This document shows, piece by piece, positions 1-7,098 of a stretch of 11,203 bases of DNA; within the stretch, counting starts at the first letter, position 1, and each line of letters begins with the position of its first letter. Below the pieces are notes generated by a model that was not told the origin of the DNA, did no database searches, and saw only the letters and a list, made by a program, of their open reading frames with translations. A program made the position numbers and the translations under genes. The DNA comes from Candidatus Latescibacterota bacterium (GTDB taxonomy: Bacteria; Latescibacterota; UBA2968; GCA-2709665): NCBI GenBank assembly GCA_012271065.1, contig JAAXHE010000286.1, positions 24,503 to 35,705 on the forward strand. The letters run 5' to 3'.

Positions 1-47
1 GGGCCGGCCGCAGCCCGGATGGACTTATTCAACGGACTGTTTGACCA

Positions 48-1658
48 CTACGGCACGAAGCGATAGACCACGGGCAATCGCGAGGGATCCGTGACGCTCG
101 TGTCCGTGTGGTGGTAGATATTGATGCGTCCGGCGCCGCAGTCGCCGAATTCGTCGCAGGCGAGCGTGCCGACGAGAGCCTCGAAACCGGACGTCGCGTG
201 AAGTTTCCGGCGCAGCGCGTTGCGGTCCACGATCAGCTTTCCGTCTCTCGCAATCGCCACGGACTCGATGGCGCTGAGCAGCAGCGTTGTGGCGTCGTAG
301 GAATGCGCCCAGTACGGGGTGCCCGGAAACCCGCCGTAGGCCGCGTCATACGCGGCCAGTGCCTCGTCCGCGCTCTTGCCGGTTACGGCATTCACGTTCG
401 AGCCGAGATCCGCCTCCGGTCCGGCGGCGTACACGCCTTCTGACTGCGGCGTAGCGAGAAACTCCGAGTCGAGCAAGGCGGCGCCGGTGATGAGCGTCAC
501 GCCCTCGAGACCGTCGAACTCCCGCGCCTGCTTCGCGAAAGGCAATCCTTCCTCGTCGAAGAGCGGGAAGAAGATGCCGTCCGGCCCCGCTTCCGCGAAT
601 TCCGACAGGACGGTCGACATGTCCGTTTGCCCTTTGTCTATCCGTGCGCTGACGGGTACCTCTCCGCCCACTGCGGCGAACGCATCGCCGAACGCGCTGA
701 CGAGGGCCGTGGTATAGGCGTCTCCGTCGTCGACGGCCACCATGCGCCGCAGGCCAAGTTCGTTGTATGCGAAATCCGCGACGGCCCGCGCCTGGTAGAG
801 ATCGTTGATCGCAAGGCGGAAGTAACCGGGGTGATAGTCGGAGCTCGCGTTGCCCGCCAGGTCGGACGTCAATCTCGGTGACGTATTGGATGGCGAGATC
901 ATCACCAGTCCGGCCGCGCTGATGACCGGCGAGGCCGCCACCGCCGCGCCGGAGCATGAAGTTCCGATGACGCCCAGCACACGCGTATCCGAGACAATCT
1001 GCTCTGCGCCCGCCCGTCCACCTTCCGGCCCGCACAGGCCGTCAATTGGATCGCCGAGTTCGACGTCGCGGCCCTGGACGGTTCCGTAGTCCCGGACAGC
1101 CAGCTCAACGGCATTGCGCGACGGATCGCCAAGCGATGCCGCGATCGTATGGGTGAGCAGGGATCGGATATGCACGGCCTGACCCTCGCCGAACGCTACC
1201 AGGGCCCGTTCATACGAACCCGTTACTCGCGCCTTGTCACCAACAGGCAAATCGACGTTGGTTTCGTACCCCCCATTTAACGGTATACTGGCCCACGATC
1301 CCAGCGAACTTCCGTCCTGCATCGCCCGGGCCCGGTAGTACCCCCCCGACCCGCCGACCTCCACTCGCGCCACGCCGTTCGCATCGGTCGTTCCCGATGC
1401 CTCGTAGTTGGCCGGGCGCCCGGAAATGGAACGTGCGATTTCCAAGGTGATTCCGCTTACAGGATTCTCACCCTGCGTCACGCGGGCGACGACCAGGGCG
1501 GGCGTTGCGTCTCCACCGACCGCCAGTTTACCCAATGGCTGGCCGGTTCGAACGTCAGCCTCGGGCACGTGCGACGTCGTCAGGCGTTCACCCCCGCAAC
1601 CCCAGGTTACGGCCGCGACAAGCGCGAGCAGGAACAAACTGCGAGAACTGGTTACCAT
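48..1658 (-). CDS. Lipoprotein solute receptor, Peripla_BP_6 type with N-terminal Ig-like module
   Basis: Predicted periplasmic ligand-binding lipoprotein of the branched-chain amino acid ABC receptor family, 536 aa. Start chosen at the ATG at 1658, behind GGAGGGG 7 nt upstream; the frame is open to 2093 but the extra N-terminus is arginine-rich and lacks a signal. Residues 1-20 form a lipoprotein signal ending VTWG-C21. Residues about 55-150 look like an Ig-like or carboxypeptidase-regulatory-like beta domain (TTDANGVARVEV, YYRARAMQDGS). Residues about 160-530 are the two-lobed receptor: C209 and C235 match the usual lobe-1 disulfide of LivJ relatives, YFRLAINDLYQARAVADFAY leads into the hinge, and C501/C507 may form a second bridge near the C-terminus. 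Ligand is unknown; amino acids or amides are typical for the family. No permease or ATPase is adjacent. A remnant of another receptor lies 134 bp upstream. Confidence 0.85.
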   Translation of the reverse strand: MVTSSRSLFLLALVAAVTWGCGGERLTTSHVPEADVRTGQPLGKLAVGGDATPALVVARVTQGENPVSGITLEIARSISGRPANYEASGTTDANGVARVEVGGSGGYYRARAMQDGSSLGSWASIPLNGGYETNVDLPVGDKARVTGSYERALVAFGEGQAVHIRSLLTHTIAASLGDPSRNAVELAVRDYGTVQGRDVELGDPIDGLCGPEGGRAGAEQIVSDTRVLGVIGTSCSGAAVAASPVISAAGLVMISPSNTSPRLTSDLAGNASSDYHPGYFRLAINDLYQARAVADFAYNELGLRRMVAVDDGDAYTTALVSAFGDAFAAVGGEVPVSARIDKGQTDMSTVLSEFAEAGPDGIFFPLFDEEGLPFAKQAREFDGLEGVTLITGAALLDSEFLATPQSEGVYAAGPEADLGSNVNAVTGKSADEALAAYDAAYGGFPGTPYWAHSYDATTLLLSAIESVAIARDGKLIVDRNALRRKLHATSGFEALVGTLACDEFGDCGAGRINIYHHTDTSVTDPSRLPVVYRFVP

Positions 1659-1792
1659 GGTAATCCCCTCCGGTTTGAATTCTTCCTGTGAGACAAACTG
1701 AAATGGCCGGCTGATCGCTTTGCGTACGGGTATTTGATACCAACGGGAGCCATCCCCCCACGCAGACGCGATGGAATACAGGAAACGCGCGA

Positions 1793-1924
1793 TCATTCGA
1801 AAATCTCGAATTCGCCGTCCCGCGCGATCAGCACAACGGGATCGTATACCGCGGCACCCTCGGCGTTGAACGAGAACCTGCCCAGAATCGTGTCCAGATC
1901 CCGGATTTCCGCCATCGCGTCTCG
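1793..1924 (-). pseudogene. C-terminal remnant of a LivJ-like receptor gene
   Basis: About 43 codons ending in TGA at 1793-1795 encode the extreme C-terminus of a LivJ-like receptor. The peptide contains DAMAEIRDLDTILGRFSF, AVYDPVVLIARDG and FEIFE. The intact receptor at 3054-4571 ends with DAMAATRDVDTILGQFSF, AVYDPIVLVVRDG and FELFE, so the two are clear paralogs. Homology stops abruptly near 1924, where unrelated repeat-rich sequence begins. No signal peptide, N-terminal module or receptor lobe remains. An internal ATG at 1915 could start a 40-residue peptide, but nothing suggests that it is translated. I read it as what is left of a duplicated gene whose 5' part was lost. Confidence 0.8.
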
Positions 1925-1950
1925 CTGCGTTGCCTGCATTGAGCTCGGTC

Positions 1951-2034
1951 CCCGAGCCGATGTCCTGAGCCTGCCGAACGGCTGTCGAAAGGTGTCGAAA
2001 CGCTTGTGCTGCTTGCACTGAGCAAGTCGAACGG
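1951..2034. repeat. Interspersed repeat, copy 1 (CCCGAGCCG...GTCGAACGG)
   Basis: The left end CCCGAGCCG followed by TCCTGAGCCTG (1951-1973) and the right end GTCGAACGG (2026-2034) recur, in the same order and orientation, at 4688-4710 and 4745-4753. Several internal GTCGAA and CTGAGC words occur between them. CTGAGC and TTGTCGAA-like words belong to a kind of short intergenic repeat seen in many GC-rich bacterial genomes, which I cite from general familiarity only. This copy sits against the broken edge of the receptor remnant. Confidence 0.5.
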
Positions 2035-2073
2035 ATGCAATACAGGCAGAGGTTCGTCTTCCGCCAAAGCGCA

Positions 2074-2105
2074 AAATGACAGGCAGCCTGCACTGCCTGT
2101 CATTT
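2074..2105. terminator. Perfect 13-bp hairpin, possible terminator
   Basis: AAATGACAGGCAG (2074-2086) and CTGCCTGTCATTT (2093-2105) are exact inverted complements separated by the 6-nt loop CCTGCA. On the minus strand the stem ends in ATTTTG, a short T run, so it could terminate transcripts coming through the reduced receptor gene that stops at 2283. It may equally be the end structure of the neighbouring repeat. The U tract is weak, so terminator function is an inference. Confidence 0.5.
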
Positions 2106-2282
2106 ATGTGGAACCAACCGGCCGGTGCGGATACACCTGACCGGTGAATCGCAGGCACACCCGAATATCCGGAATGGGCCATCGCCGATAATCAGTGCAG
2201 ACGATCCCTGAACAGCGTTCCAATCTGCATCGAATGAGAACGAATCCCGAATCCGATCCTCATCCCGACCGCCGGCCGCGCT
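2106..2282. other. Non-coding spacer with no recognisable content
   Basis: Sequence between the hairpin and the stop codon of the reduced receptor gene. If the duplicated-cassette reading is right, the missing 5' part of the remnant receptor once lay in this direction. I find no receptor-like peptide in any frame here, nor any clear promoter or repeat. Confidence 0.4.
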
Positions 2283-2909
2283 TCACGGCTCGAAACGATA
2301 GACCACGGGCAACTGCGCCGGGTCTACGATGCTCGTATCCGTGTGGTGGTAGATGTTCACACGCCCGGTGCCGCAGTCTCCGAACGCGTCACAGGTGAGT
2401 TCGCCGATGAGACCGGGAAAGCCGGCCGTGGCGCCCACCTCCGCGCGCAGTGCGACGCGGTCTATGTATAACGTCCCGCCATCGGCCACCGCAACCGAGT
2501 TGATGGCGCTCAGAAGCAGCGTTGTGGCGTCGTACGAGTGTGCCCAGAACGGATTGGGATGGGTACCGCCGAAGTTAGACTGGATTTCAGCAAGAACCGC
2601 GTCTCCGTTCTTGCCGGTTGCGATATTGACGTTTTCGCCGTGAACCGGCTCCGGTCCGGCAAAATAAATGCCCTCGGACTGCGGTGTGCCGAGGAACTCC
2701 GACAGGAGCAGGGCCGCGTCGCCCTGCTGCACGCGGGCCAGCACCGCGGCCTGTTCATTGTTTCCACCGAACGCGTGCTTGCCAAGGGGTTGGACTGCCT
2801 GTCCTTCGGTTTCCGGCGCCTGCGACGTCGTCACGCGTTCACCGCCGCAGCTCCATGTCACACCCGCGGCAAGCGCCAGCACAAGCACACTGAGACGACA
2901 TCGGGACAT
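2283..2909 (-). CDS. Internally deleted receptor lipoprotein (leader plus C-terminal lobe)
   Basis: This 208-residue product is a shortened paralog of the receptor at 48-1658. Residues 1-64 align with residues 1-64 of that protein: signal, TWS-C21, GGERVTTSQAPE, QPLGK, VLARVQQGD. Residue 65 onward aligns with its residue 393 onward: AALLLSEF, TPQSEGIYFAGPE, WAHSYDATTLLLSAI, C173/C179, NIYHHTDTS, PVVYRFEP. About 328 codons are therefore missing in frame, with the junction near 2717/2718. The Ig-like domain, lobe 1 and most of lobe 2 are gone, so ligand binding of the normal kind is unlikely. The reading frame is otherwise clean. ATG at 2909 is preferred, with GGTGGA 9-10 nt upstream; a TTG at 2912 is possible. 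It could be a pseudogene still open by chance, or a small surface lipoprotein. Confidence 0.7.
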   Translation of the reverse strand: MSRCRLSVLVLALAAGVTWSCGGERVTTSQAPETEGQAVQPLGKHAFGGNNEQAAVLARVQQGDAALLLSEFLGTPQSEGIYFAGPEPVHGENVNIATGKNGDAVLAEIQSNFGGTHPNPFWAHSYDATTLLLSAINSVAVADGGTLYIDRVALRAEVGATAGFPGLIGELTCDAFGDCGTGRVNIYHHTDTSIVDPAQLPVVYRFEP

Positions 2910-3053
2910 CAAAGGTATCCACCAATTTCGAAGGAGCCGGCCGATCCGGGTATCGTCCCGGAGAAGCCGACCAACGTTTCACGATCCTGCCCATTGAATA
3001 CCGGGTAAGACAACCACCGGGCTCGGGAATTCAGGAAACCGCGAAGCGAGAAC

Positions 3054-4571
3054 TTACTCGAACAACTCGAATGCGCCGTCCCGAACAACAAGCACGATGG
3101 GATCGTAGACCGCGTCGCCGTCGGCGTTGAATGAGAATTGGCCCAGAATCGTGTCGACATCCCGGGTAGCGGCCATTGCGTCCTTAATTGCGCCCGCTTC
3201 CGTCGATCCGGCGTCTGCGATAGCATCCGCGAGTATGTACAGAGAGGCGTATGAAAGCGCGTCCCACGGTCCCGGTTCACTGTCGTTTGCCGCCATATAA
3301 CTATCAATGAAAGTCTGATTCCCCGGCGTGGAAGCGTTGGTTGCCCAACTCGTAATGCTGATCACACGTTCCGCGGCGTCTCCGGCGGCAACCACTTCAT
3401 CCATCGTCATTTCGGGAATAATGATGGGAATATTCGAAGGAACGCCGACTTCACGGGACTGGACCATGATTCTTATCATATCCGACGCCAGACACGAAAC
3501 AAAGACGGCGTGCGGATTCAACTCCTTGATGTTGTTCAACTGGTCGGCAAACGATGTATCTCCCGTTGCGAATGTCTCTCGACCCAGAATCTCGACTTCG
3601 CCTTCCGCCAGGGCATTGCTTACCGCCTCATCCAGGCTCGTGGAATAGACGTCGGTGTCGTCGACCATTGTGGCGACCCTGCTAAACCTCAGTTTCTCCT
3701 GCAGATCCTTGACGGCGCCCGGGACCAGCGTACCCACGTTGAGACCGGAGCGGAAGATATAATCGCCGATGGCGCTCAGGCCGACGGCGGTCGACGTCGA
3801 ACTGAATGCCAGGACTTCGTTCTGCTGGGCAATTGGAAACACTTCCTTTCCCACGGTGGAAATACCGGGGCCCAGGATGACGTTTACGCCGCTTTCGTTG
3901 ATGAGTTTGTTGAACGCTGCAGTGCCGGCGTCGATCGTGCCCTCGGTATCCTCGACGACAAATTCGATACTTGCGCCGCCGAGTCTCGAAGAACTGTTGA
4001 TTTCCGCCTGAGCCAACTCGAAGCCTGCCATCGCCGGAAGGCCGTACACGTCTTGAGGACCCGTAAGCGGAATGGCCACGCCGATCGCGATTTTTGCGGG
4101 GAGTCCCCCGGGCGTCAGCGCGATCGAACCGGTTGCCCTTGCTTTTTCGCCGACAGGCAGTTCAACCGACGATTGATATCCGCTGTTGACCGGTATGCTC
4201 AACCAGGAACCGATCTCGCTGCCGTCCCGCATCGCCCGCGCCCGGTAGTAGCCCGTCACCCCGGCGCCCCCGATATCCACATAGGCCTGACCGCGTACAT
4301 TGGTGGACCCCGACCATTGGAAACTGGCCGCCTGACCTGAAACCGAACGTGAGAACTCGACAGTAGCACCGCTTACAGGCGTCTCGCCGTCCGACACGTT
4401 GGCCACCACCACGGCCCTCATCATGCCGTTGAGGGCAATCTTGCCGGCGGGTTGACCGAACTGTTCTCCGGACTCCGGTACGTGCGACGATGTCAGGCGT
4501 TCACGACCGCAGCCCCACGTCAGACTCACTGCCACTGCGAATACTAAAAAACTGCGCATACCGCTGAACAT
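3054..4571 (-). CDS. Lipoprotein solute receptor, LivJ type with N-terminal Ig-like module
   Basis: A 505-residue predicted lipoprotein that binds a small ligand in the periplasm or at the cell surface. The ATG at 4571 is preferred because AGGAGGG lies 7 nt upstream; an ATG 12 nt inside is the alternative. Signal residues 1-20 end SLTWG-C21. The stretch C21-S149 closely follows the same stretch of the receptor at 48-1658 (RERLTSSHVPE, ETPVSGATVEFSRSVSG, GYYRARAMRDGS, VELPVGEKARATGS). Residues about 158-505 are a more classical LivJ domain: IAIGVAIPLTGPQDVYG opens lobe 1, then LGPGIST, and VDDTDVYSTS at the lobe crossover. It lacks the disulfide cysteines of the other receptor; C360 is the only cysteine of the domain. 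It is the first gene of the receptor group and follows an 876-bp gap, so a promoter probably lies there. Ligand unknown. Confidence 0.85.
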   Translation of the reverse strand: MFSGMRSFLVFAVAVSLTWGCGRERLTSSHVPESGEQFGQPAGKIALNGMMRAVVVANVSDGETPVSGATVEFSRSVSGQAASFQWSGSTNVRGQAYVDIGGAGVTGYYRARAMRDGSEIGSWLSIPVNSGYQSSVELPVGEKARATGSIALTPGGLPAKIAIGVAIPLTGPQDVYGLPAMAGFELAQAEINSSSRLGGASIEFVVEDTEGTIDAGTAAFNKLINESGVNVILGPGISTVGKEVFPIAQQNEVLAFSSTSTAVGLSAIGDYIFRSGLNVGTLVPGAVKDLQEKLRFSRVATMVDDTDVYSTSLDEAVSNALAEGEVEILGRETFATGDTSFADQLNNIKELNPHAVFVSCLASDMIRIMVQSREVGVPSNIPIIIPEMTMDEVVAAGDAAERVISITSWATNASTPGNQTFIDSYMAANDSEPGPWDALSYASLYILADAIADAGSTEAGAIKDAMAATRDVDTILGQFSFNADGDAVYDPIVLVVRDGAFELFE

Positions 4572-4654
4572 GACGATCCCTCCTAGCGCGGCTTCGCTGT
4601 ACTCAGCCGCAACCAAATAGGTGGCAGCGAACACGCGATCCCGTTAAACGGTCG

Positions 4655-4797
4655 AATCACTCCCCCCTTGCGGGGGAGTCGCAGAAGCCCCGAGCCGGTC
4701 CCTGAGCTTGATGCGCCTTAGGATTGCCCTAAGCTTGTCAAAGCGTCGAACGGCCGGCGCCGGCGACGGCTGATGGGGAAGGGGGATTTCAACGCCT
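4655..4797. repeat. Miniature hairpin-ended repeat, apparently a composite
   Basis: It begins with the hairpin ACTCCCCC, loop CTTGC, GGGGGAGT (4659-4679). It ends with GGCTGATGGGGAAGGGGGATT, whose complement AATCCCCCTTCCCC roughly mirrors the left end, so the termini form an imperfect inverted repeat. The middle (4688-4753) is a relative of the repeat at 1951-2034. This layout suggests one small repeat inserted in another. No ORF is present, and any mobility would need a transposase supplied elsewhere. Identity as a MITE-like element is an inference from one copy. Confidence 0.45.
4688..4753. repeat. Interspersed repeat, copy 2 (CCCGAGCCG...GTCGAACGG)
   Basis: CCCGAGCCG followed by GTCCCTGAGCTTG at 4688-4710 and GTCGAACGG at 4745-4753 match the ends of copy 1 at 1951-2034. 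The centre holds a 6-bp hairpin, CTTAGG (4717-4722), loop ATTGC, CCTAAG (4728-4733). It is about 66 nt long against 84 for copy 1, so the interiors differ. Confidence 0.5.
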
Positions 4798-5029
4798 TTC
4801 GTTAGCTGGCAGCATGATCAAATATGTACGCATTTTGCGTTGAAGTCTTACTGTAAGAATCTAATGCTGCGGGTTACCCGCGTAAAAAGCCCGAACGCCA
4901 CAAGCAGTGTCCTCAAATAACGCCCACTGAAACCGGCCCCTGACTCCTTCACCATTATGATTGAAGAAGCGAATGAACCGGACGACGAACGTCCCCGCTT
5001 CAGCATTCGAACTCGCTGTTAGATTTATC

Positions 5030-5068
5030 CATAATAGTATAATATAAATGCAATTTCCATGTACACAA
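5030..5068. promoter_or_regulatory. AT-rich patch with promoter-like hexamers on both strands
   Basis: The plus strand carries a perfect TATAAT at 5038-5043 but no convincing -35 about 17 nt upstream. The minus strand reads TTGTGT (5068-5063), 18 nt, TATTAT (5044-5039), a passable sigma-70 pair that would point toward the receptor genes with a leader of roughly 470 nt. Evidence is base composition and hexamer match only. Confidence 0.2.
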
Positions 5069-5447
5069 GGGCATGTCTGAATTTCTTCTAAAAAAACCTC
5101 ACATTATTCTGCCGAATTTCGAGCGTTCAGCGCATGAACCGTTACTATGTATCGTTATCTGTACCTCGCGAAAACTCGTCGGGTGTGACTTCCTGCAATC
5201 CGAAGATACCGTTCAGAGAATAATGTTGCGGACGAACTCGTTAGTGACTGATGGGTCGGGCGAACTGCTGAAATATCGTCAAATCACGAAGATTATCCTG
5301 AATCACTGCCGTCCGGGATAATGCGGATGTTGCACCTCGGCTTGAGTAAAATTCGGCTGTCATACCAGCCCCGCTTCAATCGTCAATCCGGTCGGTTATT
5401 TCCTTCAAAGGATTCTGCGCCGGCACCAGGTAACCGCGGACGGTCGG

Positions 5448-7073
5448 CTATATGCCGAGGACACCTCTCGCCGCCTGTCGCGCCTCGTCCATCGTGTCGA
5501 CAATGCGATGCCTCGGTACATGCTTGAGGATACCGAGCGCGTTCAGGGTCCTCGAAACCAGGCCGGACAGTCCCATCACAATGCACTCGGTCTTCCCGCT
5601 CCTGGCGATGTCCATGAGCTGCCCGATGACCCTGGCTGCGCTGTCGTCCAGATACGTGGCCCCGGAGAAGTCGAGGATAACCACCTCGTGGTCCTTGATA
5701 TCCGCGCCGATCACGCTCGCCAGCTTGTGGGAGGATGCGACGGTGAGGCTTCCCCCGAGTTCAACCTGTCCCACACGAGCTGAGTCCGGACTGAAGGCGG
5801 CCACGTCAATGTCCTCCTCCCCGGAAAAGAACGTCCGGTCCAGCAGGGGCACGGAGACCACACTGTCCAGCTCCAGGCGCTCCAGTTGCCGCGCGTGTAC
5901 CATGCCCGCAACGATGAGGCCGATCGCGACGGCGGTCACCAGGTCGACAAAGACCGTGAGGCCCAGAGTAATCAGCATCACCAGAAGGTGTTCGCGGCGC
6001 AGGCGGTGGACCCGCGCGAGAAGACGCCAGTCTACGATATCCCATCCGACTTTCATCAGGATTCCGGCGAGAACCGCATGTGGAATCGGCACCACGTACC
6101 GGCCGAGACCCAACAGGAGACCGAGCATCAGTACCGCATACAGTGCGCCCGATACGGGCGTGTCCCCTCCGGCGCGTATATTGGTTAAGGTACCCGTTGT
6201 CGACCCCGCGCCAGGGAGACCGCCGAACAGTCCCGAGACCATATTGCCGACGCCCTGCCCCATCAGTTCCCGGCTTGGATTGTGCCTCGTACCCTTGAAC
6301 GAGTCGGCAACCAGAGAGGTCTGGAGGCTGTCCACGGAACCCAGCAGGGCGAGAATGAGCGCGGGCGCCAGCGCATTCACCAAAAAGCCGACGGAAGGCG
6401 CCGTCAATCGCAGTTCCGGCAATCCGTTCGGTATCCGGCCGATGACCGGCACGTCCGTCAGCCAGAACACGCCGAGCATCGTCCCCGCGATCAGCGCCAG
6501 CAGTGGGCCGGGGAGGTGTCTGGCCAGCCTTCGGGGCCAGACCGCGCCCACAACGAGAGCAACGACGGCGATGGCCACCGCGTTGTAGTTCACGTTCTCA
6601 ACCGCTTCGGCCACCGCGCGGGTCGTGCCGATCACACCGCCCGGCACCAGGGCCGAGCCGAGGACCGGAAGGATGTGAATCACCATGATGATGATGCCGA
6701 TGCCGGACATAAATGCCGAGATCACCACGCGCGGCGTATAGGCCACGAATCGGCCGATCCTCGAAAGGCCAAGTAACACCTGCAGCAACCCGGCCATGAC
6801 CACCACGGTCAGCGCTTCGGCGAGGTTGGACGTGTAGATTGAGACAATGACAACGAAAGCGACGGTCATCGGCGCCGTAGGACCCGAAATTCGGGTCCGC
6901 GTACCGCCGAATGCCGCCGCGAAGAAGCCGATCCCGATCGCGCCGTACATGCCGGCCGCCGCGCCCATGCCTGACGCGACCCCCAGCGCCAACGCGACAG
7001 GCAGTACCACGAAGGTTGCCGTGACACCGCCTGAAATGTCCCCCCGGAGCGTTTGGTAATCGATTTTCGTCAT
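5448..7073 (-). CDS. SulP-family anion transporter with C-terminal STAS domain
   Basis: Inner-membrane SLC26/SulP transporter of 541 aa, close to the family's usual length. ATG at 7073 is chosen because the peptide from there (MTKIDYQTLRGDISGGVTA) matches the normal SulP opening; CAGGGA lies about 7 nt upstream. The SulP core spans about residues 5-395 with some 12-14 hydrophobic segments, including SGPTAPMTV (63-71) and NMVSGLFGGLPGAGSTTGT (277-295). D248 and T252, with G290-S291-T292, fall where the cyanobacterial bicarbonate transporter BicA is reported to bind sodium (recalled, not aligned); S291 replaces an alanine there. The STAS domain covers about 435-541, with DFSGATYLDDSA (468-479); S478 corresponds to the phosphorylatable serine of SpoIIAA. 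Substrate could be bicarbonate, sulfate or another anion. The nearby carbonic anhydrase favours bicarbonate, but only weakly. Confidence 0.88.
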   Translation of the reverse strand: MTKIDYQTLRGDISGGVTATFVVLPVALALGVASGMGAAAGMYGAIGIGFFAAAFGGTRTRISGPTAPMTVAFVVIVSIYTSNLAEALTVVVMAGLLQVLLGLSRIGRFVAYTPRVVISAFMSGIGIIIMVIHILPVLGSALVPGGVIGTTRAVAEAVENVNYNAVAIAVVALVVGAVWPRRLARHLPGPLLALIAGTMLGVFWLTDVPVIGRIPNGLPELRLTAPSVGFLVNALAPALILALLGSVDSLQTSLVADSFKGTRHNPSRELMGQGVGNMVSGLFGGLPGAGSTTGTLTNIRAGGDTPVSGALYAVLMLGLLLGLGRYVVPIPHAVLAGILMKVGWDIVDWRLLARVHRLRREHLLVMLITLGLTVFVDLVTAVAIGLIVAGMVHARQLERLELDSVVSVPLLDRTFFSGEEDIDVAAFSPDSARVGQVELGGSLTVASSHKLASVIGADIKDHEVVILDFSGATYLDDSAARVIGQLMDIARSGKTECIVMGLSGLVSRTLNALGILKHVPRHRIVDTMDEARQAARGVLGI

Positions 7074-7098
7074 ATAATATCCCTGGCGAGGCTTCTTA

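Larger units (their letters stand above)
4572..5447. other. Long intergenic region upstream of the receptor genes
   Basis: 876 bp separate the LivJ-type receptor start from the SulP stop. The part near the receptor is GC-rich and carries the hairpin repeat at 4655-4797. From about 4800 to 5400 the sequence is visibly richer in A and T than any gene in the window. That part holds short dyads (4805-4881) and an AT patch (5030-5068). The plus-strand open frames at 5073-5321 and 5321-5527 lack good ribosome sites, recognisable domains and the GC-rich third positions of neighbouring genes, so I do not call them. No RNA gene is visible. Confidence 0.5.

Noticed and set aside
346..1035. 229-codon minus-strand open frame inside the receptor gene
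   Set aside because: Arginine- and glycine-rich product typical of a shifted frame in GC-rich coding DNA; the overlapping frame carries clear receptor homology.
1729..1741. GGTAT-TTG-ATACC dyad upstream of the second-type receptor
   Set aside because: Five-base arms are too short to separate from chance, and no counterpart was seen in the matching spacer.
1659..2093. In-frame N-terminal extension of the receptor at 48-1658 up to 2093
   Set aside because: It would bury a strong ribosome site and a lipoprotein signal, crosses the receptor remnant in a different frame, and gives an arginine-rich peptide with no resemblance to a leader.
4588..4610. GCGGCT/AGCCGC inverted repeat just upstream of the LivJ-type receptor
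   Set aside because: Six-base arms with a long loop in GC-rich DNA are expected by chance; no T run or conserved context.
5073..5321. 82-codon plus-strand open frame
   Set aside because: The only purine run (AAGGGC) abuts the ATG too closely, third positions are not GC-rich as in neighbouring genes, and no domain is recognisable.
5321..5527. 68-codon plus-strand open frame overlapping the SulP 3' end
   Set aside because: It overlaps the coding end of SulP antisense, has no convincing ribosome site, and its peptide has no recognisable features.
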